NCBI GenBank assembly: GCA_944320975.1
Contig: CALUJM010000008.1
Coordinates: 21,239 to 85,238, forward strand
Length of the DNA stretch: 64,000 nucleotides
Direction of reading: 5' to 3'
Source: an uncultured Atopobiaceae bacterium
GTDB lineage: Bacteria > Actinomycetota > Coriobacteriia > Coriobacteriales > Atopobiaceae
Shown: in pieces, positions 38,357-46,255 of the stretch
Layout: each line of letters starts with the position of its first letter
How positions within the stretch are numbered: position 1 is the first letter of the stretch
Translations under genes and position numbers: made by a program
Notes under the pieces: generated by a model
The model's input: the letters and a program-made list of their open reading frames with translations, nothing else
The model's database searches: none
Told to the model about the DNA's origin: nothing

Positions 38357-39136
38357 ATGCCGAGGAAGCGCGAGAGGTTCGACAGGAGCGACGTTCCGCG
38401 CGAGAGCCCGTTTCGCAACGTCATCGGAGCCGTGGTGTGCGTGCTGGTGCTCGTCGCCGCGGCCGTCGTGGTCAAGGTCGTCTGGGATCGCGTGAGCCTG
38501 GAGAGCCGCCTGGGTGACGTCGACCTCTCGGACGCCCTCTCCGAGCAGGTCACGCAGGACCTCTCCGAGGGGACCGGCTTCGTCTACTCCGACAGCGCCT
38601 TCGAGGAGGCCGTCCTGTTCACCACGGACCCCTCGAGCGAGTCTACGCTCGCATCGGCCCGCGTCATCGCCATCAACATGACGCAGGGCACCGTCGAGCT
38701 CGCCAACATCCCCCTCTCCGCCAAGGTCGACTTCGAGAACTCTGCCACGCTCGCGGACGTCTTCGCGCGCTCGGGCGCGGACGCCGCGGTCGAGGCGCTC
38801 TCCGCGGCGGTGGGCATCACCTTCGAGCACGTGGTCGTCTCGTCCCAGGACGCGCTGACGGCGGCGACGGCGCTCGCGGGCGCCGGCGTCACCGACGTCG
38901 CCCGCGAGTCGCCCGACCTGCTCAGCACGCTGCGCACGGACATGAGCGCCTCAGAGCTCGTCTCCCTGGCCGAGACGCTCGCCTCCCTGGGCGCCTCCGC
39001 CGCGACGCCGTTCGACGCCCCCGTGGTGGCCGAGACCGTCACGGACGCGGACGGCAACGTCACGGAGACGGGCGCCCAGCTCATCGACAAGACCCAGCTC
39101 GCGATCGCCCTCGGGCTGCTGGTGTCGCCGGCGTAG
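38357..39136 (+). CDS. Membrane-anchored degenerate LCP-like protein
   Basis: 259 aa: a basic cytoplasmic N-terminus, one membrane helix (NVIGAVVCVLVLVAAAVVV, about 21-40) and an extracellular domain. Residues 95-175 resemble part of a LytR-CpsA-Psr (LCP) core: ARVIAINMTQGTVELANIPL matches the TIILTRVDPPGQKVTLVSIP stretch of the true LCP protein at 48901-50430. However, the catalytic Arg (IPRDT) is replaced by IPLSA, and the Arg-rich second half is absent. Probably not an active ligase; a scaffold or regulator role is a guess. The similarity was judged by eye. Confidence 0.5.
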   Translation: MPRKRERFDRSDVPRESPFRNVIGAVVCVLVLVAAAVVVKVVWDRVSLESRLGDVDLSDALSEQVTQDLSEGTGFVYSDSAFEEAVLFTTDPSSESTLASARVIAINMTQGTVELANIPLSAKVDFENSATLADVFARSGADAAVEALSAAVGITFEHVVVSSQDALTAATALAGAGVTDVARESPDLLSTLRTDMSASELVSLAETLASLGASAATPFDAPVVAETVTDADGNVTETGAQLIDKTQLAIALGLLVSPA

Positions 39137-39268
39137 CCGGCCCCGCCGCGACGCACTGTGCTCATTTTGCCAAGGCGCCCCCAAGACGCCACGGCCCGGC
39201 CGTCCCGCTGATACCCTAGGAGACGTGATTTCGCACGTTGCCTGTGGCAAGCGGGAGGACGCGGGTCA

Positions 39269-40339
39269 GTGTCGCACTACACGCCAACAACACCCATGGT
39301 CTCGGTTCTCATGGCGTCGCATGACGCCGAGAAGACCGTGCGACGCTGCATGGAGAGCCTCCAGGGCCAGACGCTGGGCAACTTCGAGCTGATAGCCGTC
39401 GACACCGGCTCGTCCGACGGCACCGTCCGCCAGCTCGACGCCCTCTCCGAGCGCGACATGCGCATCGAGGTGGTGCGCGCGGACGGCTGCTCGCGCGCCG
39501 AGGCCCTCGACCTCGCGCTCGGACGCGCGCGCGGGACCTACGTCCTCGTGATGGACGAGGACGGCTGGGCCGACCGCACCCTGCTCGAGGAACTCGTCGG
39601 CATGGCCGAGAAGGACGCGCTCGAGATGGTCGTCGGCGGCTTCGCCCTCACGCTCGTGGCCCCCGGCGGCCGTCGCTCCGAGGCGATGGTCTGCGCAGAG
39701 CGCGCCGTCTACCCGCTCCAGCACGACTTCCGCGCCGGCGCCTGGGAGCTCTTCGCCGAGGGCCTGCTGCTGCCCACCTGCGCCAAGCTCTTCTCGCGCG
39801 CGCTTCTCGAGGAGTGCGGTGCGCGCTTCTCCGTCGGCGGGCGGTTCGGCCACTCCTTCGTGCTCGCGTGCCTGGGCGACGTCGAGCGGGTGGGCGTGCT
39901 CGGGGAGAGCCGCTACCACGTGACGCGCCGCCTGCCCGTCGCCTCCGGGAGCGCCTTCGTGGAGCGCTGCTACCACCGCCTCGACGAAGGGCACACCGAC
40001 CTGCTGGGCCTGTACCGCCACTGGGGCCTCGAGGGGGACGCGGCGAGCATGGAGATGCTCCAGAACCGCTACGTCGAGCAGCTGGCCAGCTGCATCGAGG
40101 TCACGTGCGGCCGCGGGAGCCGCGTGCCCTCCGCCGACCAGCGCCGGATCGTGGCCGAGATGATCGACACGGACCGCGCCCAGGTCGCCGCCAGCGTGGC
40201 GCATCCCCGCGACAACGCCGTGCGCGCCCTGCTCGCGCCCATCCGCGCGCACAACGCCTCGCTCATCTGCGTCCAGACGCGGCTGCTGTCGCTGGTCCGC
40301 CCCAGCCTGGCCAGCGCGGTGCCGGACCTCTTCGTCTAG
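39269..40339 (+). CDS. Glycosyltransferase family 2 protein
   Basis: 356 aa with a GT-A domain: VSVLMASHDAEKTVRRCMES, DTGSSDGT for nucleotide binding and the metal motif VMDEDGWAD, slightly altered from DxD. The C-terminal half is helical and unassigned. GTG start behind GCGGGAGGAC. It lies between the LCP-like gene and the glycyl radical genes; with two more GT2 enzymes at 43951-46171 it points to surface polysaccharide synthesis. Donor and acceptor unknown. Confidence 0.82.
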   Translation: MSHYTPTTPMVSVLMASHDAEKTVRRCMESLQGQTLGNFELIAVDTGSSDGTVRQLDALSERDMRIEVVRADGCSRAEALDLALGRARGTYVLVMDEDGWADRTLLEELVGMAEKDALEMVVGGFALTLVAPGGRRSEAMVCAERAVYPLQHDFRAGAWELFAEGLLLPTCAKLFSRALLEECGARFSVGGRFGHSFVLACLGDVERVGVLGESRYHVTRRLPVASGSAFVERCYHRLDEGHTDLLGLYRHWGLEGDAASMEMLQNRYVEQLASCIEVTCGRGSRVPSADQRRIVAEMIDTDRAQVAASVAHPRDNAVRALLAPIRAHNASLICVQTRLLSLVRPSLASAVPDLFV

Positions 40340-40358
40340 GGCGGGGCGGCTCCCTGGC

Positions 40359-40452
40359 CGTTGTTGCCCCCTCCGGGGGACCATAACGACTTCCGACCCG
40401 AGGTTCTTCTCGCCTGCTCGCCCGTTGTTGTCCCCGCGCGGGGACAACAACG
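40359..40452. repeat. Two GTTGTTG/CAACAAC palindromes
   Basis: CGTTGTTGTCCCC (40423-40435) pairs perfectly with 40440-40452; an imperfect copy (CGTTGTTG to AACG) lies at 40359-40388. The perfect unit contains GGGGACA and is related in sound to the REP-like family. A GTTCTTCTCG word sits between them (40403-40412). The same words occur at 52306-52335. Confidence 0.65.
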
Positions 40453-40476
40453 CCCCGCGCCCCATCCCGCCTGCGC

Positions 40477-40482
40477 TACACT
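40477..40482 (+). promoter_or_regulatory. Possible -10 box of the glycyl radical operon
   Basis: TACACT 33 nt before the ATG at 40515, without a recognisable -35. Similar TACxxT boxes precede several genes here. Confidence 0.3.
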
Positions 40483-40514
40483 GTGCCCAGCCCGCCCCGT
40501 CCGGAAGGAACGCC

Positions 40515-42851
40515 ATGCTCACGCCGCGCACCCAGCGCATCAAGGACAGCCTCTTTGCCCGTCCCCGCCAGATCTCGCTCGAGCGCGCGCTGCTCTACCG
40601 CGAGAGCTACCTGCAGACGGAGGGCGAGCCGCCGGTCATGCGCCGGGCGCGGGCCTTCGCCCACCTCCTTCAGAACCACCTGATCGTGCTCGACGGGGAC
40701 GACCTGCTCGCGGGCAACCGCACGCCCACGCCGCGCGCCGGCGTGCTCTCGCCGGAGATGTCCCCGTACTGGATCATGGACGAGCTCGACCAGTTCCCGG
40801 TGCGCCCGCAGGACACCTTCGAGATGTCCGAGAAGGACAAGCGCACGTACCGCGAGGTGCTCTACCCCTTCTGGGCCGGTCGCAGCCTCAACGACTGGTA
40901 CCGTGCCCACCGCCCGGACGACGTGGCGCAGGCCGAGGCCGAGCGCGTCTTCGCGGTGGCGCAGACCGACAAGGGCCAGGGCCACATCATCGCCGACATC
41001 CCGGAGGTGCTCGAGCGCGGCCTGGGCGGCGTGCTCGGCGAGGTCGAGGCCCGGCGCGCGGAGGCCCCGGACAACGACTTCCTGCGCGCGGGCGAGCTCT
41101 GCGTCCGGGCGACGATCGACTACGTCCGCCGCTACGAGCGCGCGGTCCGCGCCGCGTCGGAGGGCCGCGAGCCGGACGACGCCGCGGCCCGGGTGGCGCC
41201 CGCGGCCACGCCGGAGCGCCGAGCCGAGCTGGCGCGCCTGGCCGGCGTGCTCGCCCACGTGGCGACCGAGCCCTGCCGCGACCTCTACGACGCCCTGCAG
41301 CTGACCTGGCTCGTCTGCGTGGCGCTGCAGCACGAGTCCAACGCGAGCTCCATCAGCCTGGGCCGCATGGACCAGTACCTCCTGCCGTACTGGCGCGCGA
41401 GCGTGGCGGCCGGCGCGAGCGAGGCCGAGGTCCGCGAGCTGCTGCAGTGCTTCTACCTCAAGACCAACACCGTCGTCTTCGTGCGCTCCACCGAGAGCGC
41501 GCGCTTCTTCGCGGGCTTCCCCACAGGCTACAACCTCGTGGTGGGCGGCGTGGACGCCGCGGGCGACGACGCCACGAGCGAGCTCTCCGAGCTGCTGCTC
41601 GACCTCCAGAAGGACACGCGCCTGCCCCAGCCCAACCTGAGCGTGCGCGTGCACGCGGGCTCGCCCGACGCGCTGCTGCGCAAGGCCGCCGAGGTCATCC
41701 GCCTGGGCGACGGGCTGCCCCAGTGCTTCAACGACGAGGTCAACGTCGAGTCCTTCGTGCGCCGCGGGGTGAGCCTGGCCGACGCGCGCGACTACGCGGT
41801 CGTGGGCTGCGTGGAGCTCTCCATCCCCGGCCGCATGTACGGCCTGCACGACATCTGCATGTTCAACATGATGCGCTGCCTGGAGCTGGCCATGACGGGG
41901 CACCCCGAGGGCTTCTCGTCCTACGAGGACCTCGAGGCGGAGGTCGCGCGCACGATCGACCGCTACGTCGCGCTCATGGCGCGCGGCTGCAACGTCTGCG
42001 ACGAGGCGCACCGCGAGACCTCGCCCACGCCGCTGCTCTCCGTGCTCGTGCACGACTCGCTCGAGCGCGGCGCGGACATCACCTCCGGCGGCGCGCGCTA
42101 CAACCCCTCCGGCGTCCAGGGCGTGGGCACCGCAAACCTCGCCGACTCGCTGTACGTGGTCAAGAAGGCCGTCTTCGAGGACGGGGCGCTCTCCTGGGGC
42201 GAGCTGCTCGCAATGCTCGAACGCGACTGGTCCGGCCCGGGCGACGAGGCCTGGCGCCAGCGCTTCGTCAACCGCTACGCCAAGTACGGCAACGACGTCG
42301 ACGAGGTGGACCAGATCGGTCGGCGCTTCCTCGCTCACTACGGCGCCGAGGTCGAGAAGTACGAGAACCCCCGCGGCGGTCACTTCCAGCCGGGCAGCTA
42401 CACCGTCTCGGCCCACATCCCGCTGGGCGCGGCGGTGGGCGCCACGCCGGACGGCCGCCACGCCGGCGAGCAGCTGGCGGACGGCGGTCTCTCGCCGATG
42501 GTCGGGCGCGACAAGAACGGCCCCACCGCGAGCCTGCTCTCGGTCTCCAAGCTCGAGAACGTGCGCGACACCAACGGATCTCTGCTCAACGTCAAGTTCT
42601 CTCCGTCCACGCTCGAGGGCGAGGCGGGCCTTGCGCGCCTGGTGGCGTACCTGCGCAGCTTCTGCCGCCTGGGCATCCAGCACATCCAGTTCAACGTGGT
42701 CGACCGCGCCACGCTGGTCGACGCGCAGGAGCACCCCGAGAACCACCGCGACCTCGTGGTGCGCGTGGCGGGCTACTCCGCGATGTTCGTCGAGCTCGCG
42801 CGAGCCATCCAGGACGACATCATCAACCGCACCGAGCACACCCTGGGCTGA
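40515..42851 (+). CDS. Glycyl radical enzyme (dehydratase/lyase class, substrate unknown)
   Basis: 778 aa in the pyruvate-formate-lyase-like fold. The active-site motif is GCVELSIPG with thiyl Cys432 and general base Glu434, the Gly-Cys-x-Glu form of dehydratase and C-S lyase classes, not the Cys-Cys of true PFL. The radical site is RVAGYSAMF with Gly753. GRMDQYLLPYW and NPRGGHFQPGSYT are also family segments. The sequence around Cys432 does not match what I recall for glycerol or hydroxyproline dehydratase. The activase gene follows 2 nt later. No transporter or microcompartment gene is adjacent to hint at the substrate. ATG at 40515 has GGAAGGAAC. Oxygen-sensitive, so an anaerobe. Confidence 0.88.
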   Translation: MLTPRTQRIKDSLFARPRQISLERALLYRESYLQTEGEPPVMRRARAFAHLLQNHLIVLDGDDLLAGNRTPTPRAGVLSPEMSPYWIMDELDQFPVRPQDTFEMSEKDKRTYREVLYPFWAGRSLNDWYRAHRPDDVAQAEAERVFAVAQTDKGQGHIIADIPEVLERGLGGVLGEVEARRAEAPDNDFLRAGELCVRATIDYVRRYERAVRAASEGREPDDAAARVAPAATPERRAELARLAGVLAHVATEPCRDLYDALQLTWLVCVALQHESNASSISLGRMDQYLLPYWRASVAAGASEAEVRELLQCFYLKTNTVVFVRSTESARFFAGFPTGYNLVVGGVDAAGDDATSELSELLLDLQKDTRLPQPNLSVRVHAGSPDALLRKAAEVIRLGDGLPQCFNDEVNVESFVRRGVSLADARDYAVVGCVELSIPGRMYGLHDICMFNMMRCLELAMTGHPEGFSSYEDLEAEVARTIDRYVALMARGCNVCDEAHRETSPTPLLSVLVHDSLERGADITSGGARYNPSGVQGVGTANLADSLYVVKKAVFEDGALSWGELLAMLERDWSGPGDEAWRQRFVNRYAKYGNDVDEVDQIGRRFLAHYGAEVEKYENPRGGHFQPGSYTVSAHIPLGAAVGATPDGRHAGEQLADGGLSPMVGRDKNGPTASLLSVSKLENVRDTNGSLLNVKFSPSTLEGEAGLARLVAYLRSFCRLGIQHIQFNVVDRATLVDAQEHPENHRDLVVRVAGYSAMFVELARAIQDDIINRTEHTLG

Positions 42852-42853
42852 GC

Positions 42854-43726
42854 ATGGCAGCGTCTTCGGCTCAGGGCGCCGCCCCCGTCGCCACGGTCAC
42901 CAACGTCCAGCGCTTCTCGCTGCACGACGGCGGCGGCATCCGCACGGTGGTCTTCCTCAAGGGCTGCCCCTTCCGCTGCCCGTGGTGCTGCAACCCCGAG
43001 AACCTCTCGACCGAGCCGGAGGTCTCCTTCAAGGAGCGCCTCTGCATCCGCTGCTCGCCGCGCCCGGGCGGTGGGCCGTGCGCCACGGCGCCCGAGGACT
43101 GCCCCACGGGGGCCAAGGAGCTTCTCGGCCGCCCGCGCACCGTCGACGACCTCGTGGCGGAGGTCGCGCGCGACCGCGCCTTCTACGAGGAGAGCGGCGG
43201 GGGCGTGACGGTCTCGGGCGGGGAGTGCCTGCTGCGGCAGGACTTCCTGTGCGCCTTCCTCGAGGCGTGCCGCGCGCAGGGCCTCTCCACGGCCGTCGAG
43301 ACCACGCTCGCGCTGCCGCTTGCGGACCCGGCGCGCCTGGTCGCAGCCTGCGACGTCCTTCTCGTCGACTTCAAGATCGCGGACCGTGCGAAGAGCCTCG
43401 AGGTCACGGGCATCGATCCGGACGTGCGCGACGCCAACCTCCGCGACGTCCAGGACCTGGGCGCCCGCGTGGTCGCGCGCATGCCGATCATCCCCGGCTT
43501 CACGGACGACGCGGCGTGTGTGGACGCCAACGTCCGCCGCATCGCCGAGCTGGGCCTGCGCCGCGTGGACGTGCTGCCGTTCCACCAGCTGGGGGAGGGG
43601 AAGTACGACTCGATCGGGCGCGACTACGAGATGCGCGGCGTGCCCCAGCTCACCGACGCCGACGTCGCGGGCGTGGTCGCGCGCTGCGAGGCCGCCGGGC
43701 TGGCGACCGTGGTCCACGGGGAGTAG
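42854..43726 (+). CDS. Glycyl radical enzyme activating protein (radical SAM)
   Basis: 290 aa. Uses S-adenosylmethionine and a [4Fe-4S] cluster to put the radical on Gly753 of the partner. Radical SAM motif Cys38-x3-Cys42-x2-Cys45 (GCPFRCPWC); the N-terminal FSLHDGGGIRTVVFLKGC and VTVSGGE are conserved. A shortened insert with Cys64, 67, 76 and 83 could hold one auxiliary cluster, whereas many relatives carry a two-cluster ferredoxin insert. Starts 2 nt after the enzyme gene, so the pair forms an operon. Confidence 0.92.
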   Translation: MAASSAQGAAPVATVTNVQRFSLHDGGGIRTVVFLKGCPFRCPWCCNPENLSTEPEVSFKERLCIRCSPRPGGGPCATAPEDCPTGAKELLGRPRTVDDLVAEVARDRAFYEESGGGVTVSGGECLLRQDFLCAFLEACRAQGLSTAVETTLALPLADPARLVAACDVLLVDFKIADRAKSLEVTGIDPDVRDANLRDVQDLGARVVARMPIIPGFTDDAACVDANVRRIAELGLRRVDVLPFHQLGEGKYDSIGRDYEMRGVPQLTDADVAGVVARCEAAGLATVVHGE

Positions 43727-43782
43727 CCGGGCCCCGCGGCCCCGCGTCCTTCTCGGCCCTCACGTACTTCTCGCCCGTTTTT

Positions 43783-43924
43783 GGAGGGTATGTACACCCC
43801 GCCTTGAGGTATGTACACCCGCCGATTTTGGGTTGGTTGCAAACGCGCAGGTAGGCGAGCTGCCGAGAAGAACGAGCGGGCCGGGCGGTGTACACACCCT
43901 CAAGGGCGGGTGTACATACCCTCA
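43783..43924. repeat. Composite inverted repeat with GTATGTACACCC units
   Basis: Arms 43783-43824 and 43882-43924 in inverse orientation. Each arm holds two tandem units around GTGTACA (GGGTATGTACACCC, then GAGGTATGTACACCC in the left arm). About 57 bp lie between, including a CGAGAAGAAC word at 43864-43873. It fills the gap between two convergent genes, so it could also end both transcripts. Same build as 36104-36335. Confidence 0.7.
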
Positions 43925-43950
43925 GGGGGCCCGTCCCGCTATTCCCTGCG

Positions 43951-45069
43951 CTACACGCGTCCGCCGCGCAGCCGGCGCCGCAGCACGTCCACGGCGAACC
44001 CCAGGCCGTTCGCGCGCACGCGATAGAGCGCCTCGCGCCCGAGCCGCACGTAGTAGCCCGCCCCGCCCGTCCGCGGCGCCTTGATCCCGCGCACGCGCGC
44101 GAACAGGCGCTTGCCCGCCGGGCTGATGAGCGAGCTCTTCATCACGAGCGCCTCGTCCATCCGCGCGAACGACCGCTCCAGCAGCTCGCGCACGCCCGGG
44201 GCGTCCTCCCCGGCGCCGCTCACGGTTATCAGCGCGTAGTTGACGCCGCGCAGCGCGAGCGCCTCGAGCACGCGCGCGTCGGTCACGCCCGCCCGCTCGG
44301 CGGCGTCCATCATGTCGTTCCAGCGCTCGAGCGGCACGAGCGGGGAGCGCGCCGCGAAGCCTTCGGCCTCGTCGAGGTCGCGCTCGTGGTAGCAGTAGCC
44401 GGGCCGGTCGATGTAGACGATGCGGTCGGTGCGGCAGAGCGTCTCCACGAGGAAGGGGTTGTCCGCCCAGCCAGCGCCCGGGATCTCGAGGAAGCGGATG
44501 CCCCGCTCGACGAGGTACCCGCGGCGGTACAGTGCCGACCAGATGGCGGGGTGGTGCAGCATCAGCTCGATCCCGTCCCCGACAGCGAAGGGCTGCGAGT
44601 CGGGGCAGACGCGGCCCTGGTGGGGGCAGCTCACGCGCGTGGGCGCCCCGCCGTCCTCGCCGGGGAAGACGCGCCAGTAAGGCGCCTTCACCACGTCCAC
44701 GCCCGCGGTGCCGTCGTAGCACGCGGCGCACATGAGGAGCCCCTCGATCCAGTCCGGCTCCACGGTGTCGTCCGGCTCCACGATGGCGACCCACGCCCCG
44801 CGCGCCACGCCGATCCCCCGGTTGCACGAGGCGCCGTAGCCCTCGTTGGGCTTGTCGATGATCACGTAGCGCGCGTCGCGTGCCGCGCGGGCGCGCGCGA
44901 TGGCGGCGGACCCGTCCGTGGACCCGTCGTTCACGCAGATGATCTCGAGCTCGCGGTGCGTCTGGGCCTCCACGCTCCGCAGGCACGCGTCGAGCGTCGA
45001 CTCCACGTTGAAGATGGGGATGACAACGGAGACGAGGTCGTGCACGGTGGGTGTGGAGGTGGTGCTCAT
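43951..45069 (-). CDS. Glycosyltransferase family 2 protein
   Basis: 372 aa. GT-A fold: VSVVIPIFNVESTLDACLRS, VNDGSTDGS, NEGYGASCNRGI and the metal site VEPDDTVEPDW. C-terminal basic region (LRRRLRGGRV). Typical of enzymes elongating surface glycans or teichoic-type polymers. Divergent from the GT2 gene at 45179; both may share the promoter region at 45070-45178. Acceptor unknown. Confidence 0.88.
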   Translation of the reverse strand: MSTTSTPTVHDLVSVVIPIFNVESTLDACLRSVEAQTHRELEIICVNDGSTDGSAAIARARAARDARYVIIDKPNEGYGASCNRGIGVARGAWVAIVEPDDTVEPDWIEGLLMCAACYDGTAGVDVVKAPYWRVFPGEDGGAPTRVSCPHQGRVCPDSQPFAVGDGIELMLHHPAIWSALYRRGYLVERGIRFLEIPGAGWADNPFLVETLCRTDRIVYIDRPGYCYHERDLDEAEGFAARSPLVPLERWNDMMDAAERAGVTDARVLEALALRGVNYALITVSGAGEDAPGVRELLERSFARMDEALVMKSSLISPAGKRLFARVRGIKAPRTGGAGYYVRLGREALYRVRANGLGFAVDVLRRRLRGGRV

Positions 45070-45081
45070 GTGCCCCCTGTC

Positions 45082-45110
45082 TTTGGGCTCGCGCGGACGT
45101 ACCCTATACT
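45082..45110 (+). promoter_or_regulatory. Divergent promoter between two glycosyltransferase genes
   Basis: On the + strand -10 TATACT (45105-45110) with a weak -35 TTTGGG (45082-45087), 17-bp spacing. The same TATACTATA block reads TATAGT on the minus strand, so it could serve both genes. Confidence 0.5.
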
Positions 45111-45178
45111 ATACGGCGGATGCGACGGCATGCCGAGAAGTACGTCGCGCGGCAGCGACCACGGGAGGGGAGGGACCA

Positions 45179-46171
45179 ATGAGGCGCCTGGCCATCGTCA
45201 TCGTGACGTTCAAGCGGCAGGAGCTGCTCTCCGGCCTCCTCGACTCGATTCTGGCCCTCACCGAGGCGCCGTGGCGCGTGGTCGTGGTCGACAACGAGAA
45301 CTCCCCGGCCACGGGGGAGCTGGTCGCGGGCTTCGCGCGGCGCATCGACGCGCAGTGGCCGCCCTCCGACGACGGCCCGGACTCCGCGGGCGGCGCCTCG
45401 CGCGTGGTCTACGACCCGATGGAGGAGAACACCGGCGGGTCCGGCGGCTTCTCCGAGGGCGTGCGCCGCGCCTTCGAGCTGGGCGCGGAGTGGTTCTGGG
45501 TCATGGACGACGACGTCGCCGTGCTGCCCGAGGGCCTCGAGGTGCTCGGGCGCTGGAGCGGCGAGGCCGACGCCGTCATGGGCCAGCGCCGCGACTTCGA
45601 CGGCGGCCACTTCTTCTGGCAGCACCGCTTCTGGCCGCGGCTCGCGATCTACAACCCGCTCTCGCGCGACGCGTGGCGGCCGGGCGAGCGCTTCAAGCTC
45701 GCCAACGCCCTCTGCTTCGAGGGCGGGTGCTTCTCGCGCCGCGTGGTCGAGAAGATCGGGCTGCCCGACGCCCGCTTCTTCATCTACCTGGACGACGCCC
45801 TCTACGGCTACCTGGCGAGCAAGGTCTGCGACGTCTACTACGTGCCGGACTACGTCCTCTCCCGCCGCCGCGAGGTGGCCAACAAGGGGATCGGCTCGGT
45901 CCGCCAGCTCAACTCCACGTCCGACATGACGCGCTACTACATCACGCGCAACCGCGGCTACCTGGCCCGATACTTCAAGCTCTACGGCGACTACTCCGCG
46001 CCCGGCTTCGCCTTGGGCACGCTGCTCACCTTCGCCAAGGAGCTCGTGCGCCTGCTGATCGTGGACCGCAGCCACCTGAGAAGCGGCATGGCGCGCCTCG
46101 TCGCCGGCCACCGCGACGCCCGCAAGATCTTGCACGACCCCGCCTGGGAGCCCATGCCGCCCCTGGCCTAG
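45179..46171 (+). CDS. Glycosyltransferase family 2 protein, galactofuranosyl/rhamnosyltransferase-like
   Basis: 330 aa. Begins MRRLAIVIVTFKRQELLSGL; VVDNENSPATGE, NTGGSGGFSEGVRRA and WFWVMDDDVAVLPEGL with a triple Asp are the pattern of the GlfT/rhamnosyltransferase branch of GT2. FIYLDDALYGYLASK is the likely catalytic-base region. ATG at 45179 follows GGGAGGGGAGGG. It could add galactofuranose or rhamnose to a wall polysaccharide; no sugar-nucleotide gene is present to decide. Confidence 0.82.
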   Translation: MRRLAIVIVTFKRQELLSGLLDSILALTEAPWRVVVVDNENSPATGELVAGFARRIDAQWPPSDDGPDSAGGASRVVYDPMEENTGGSGGFSEGVRRAFELGAEWFWVMDDDVAVLPEGLEVLGRWSGEADAVMGQRRDFDGGHFFWQHRFWPRLAIYNPLSRDAWRPGERFKLANALCFEGGCFSRRVVEKIGLPDARFFIYLDDALYGYLASKVCDVYYVPDYVLSRRREVANKGIGSVRQLNSTSDMTRYYITRNRGYLARYFKLYGDYSAPGFALGTLLTFAKELVRLLIVDRSHLRSGMARLVAGHRDARKILHDPAWEPMPPLA

Positions 46172-46255
46172 CGCGCGGCACTACCCGGGTCCGTCCCGCG
46201 TCGGCAAGGCGTACAATAGAGAGTTGCCGATACGACCTGCGAGAGGGGAAGGCCT

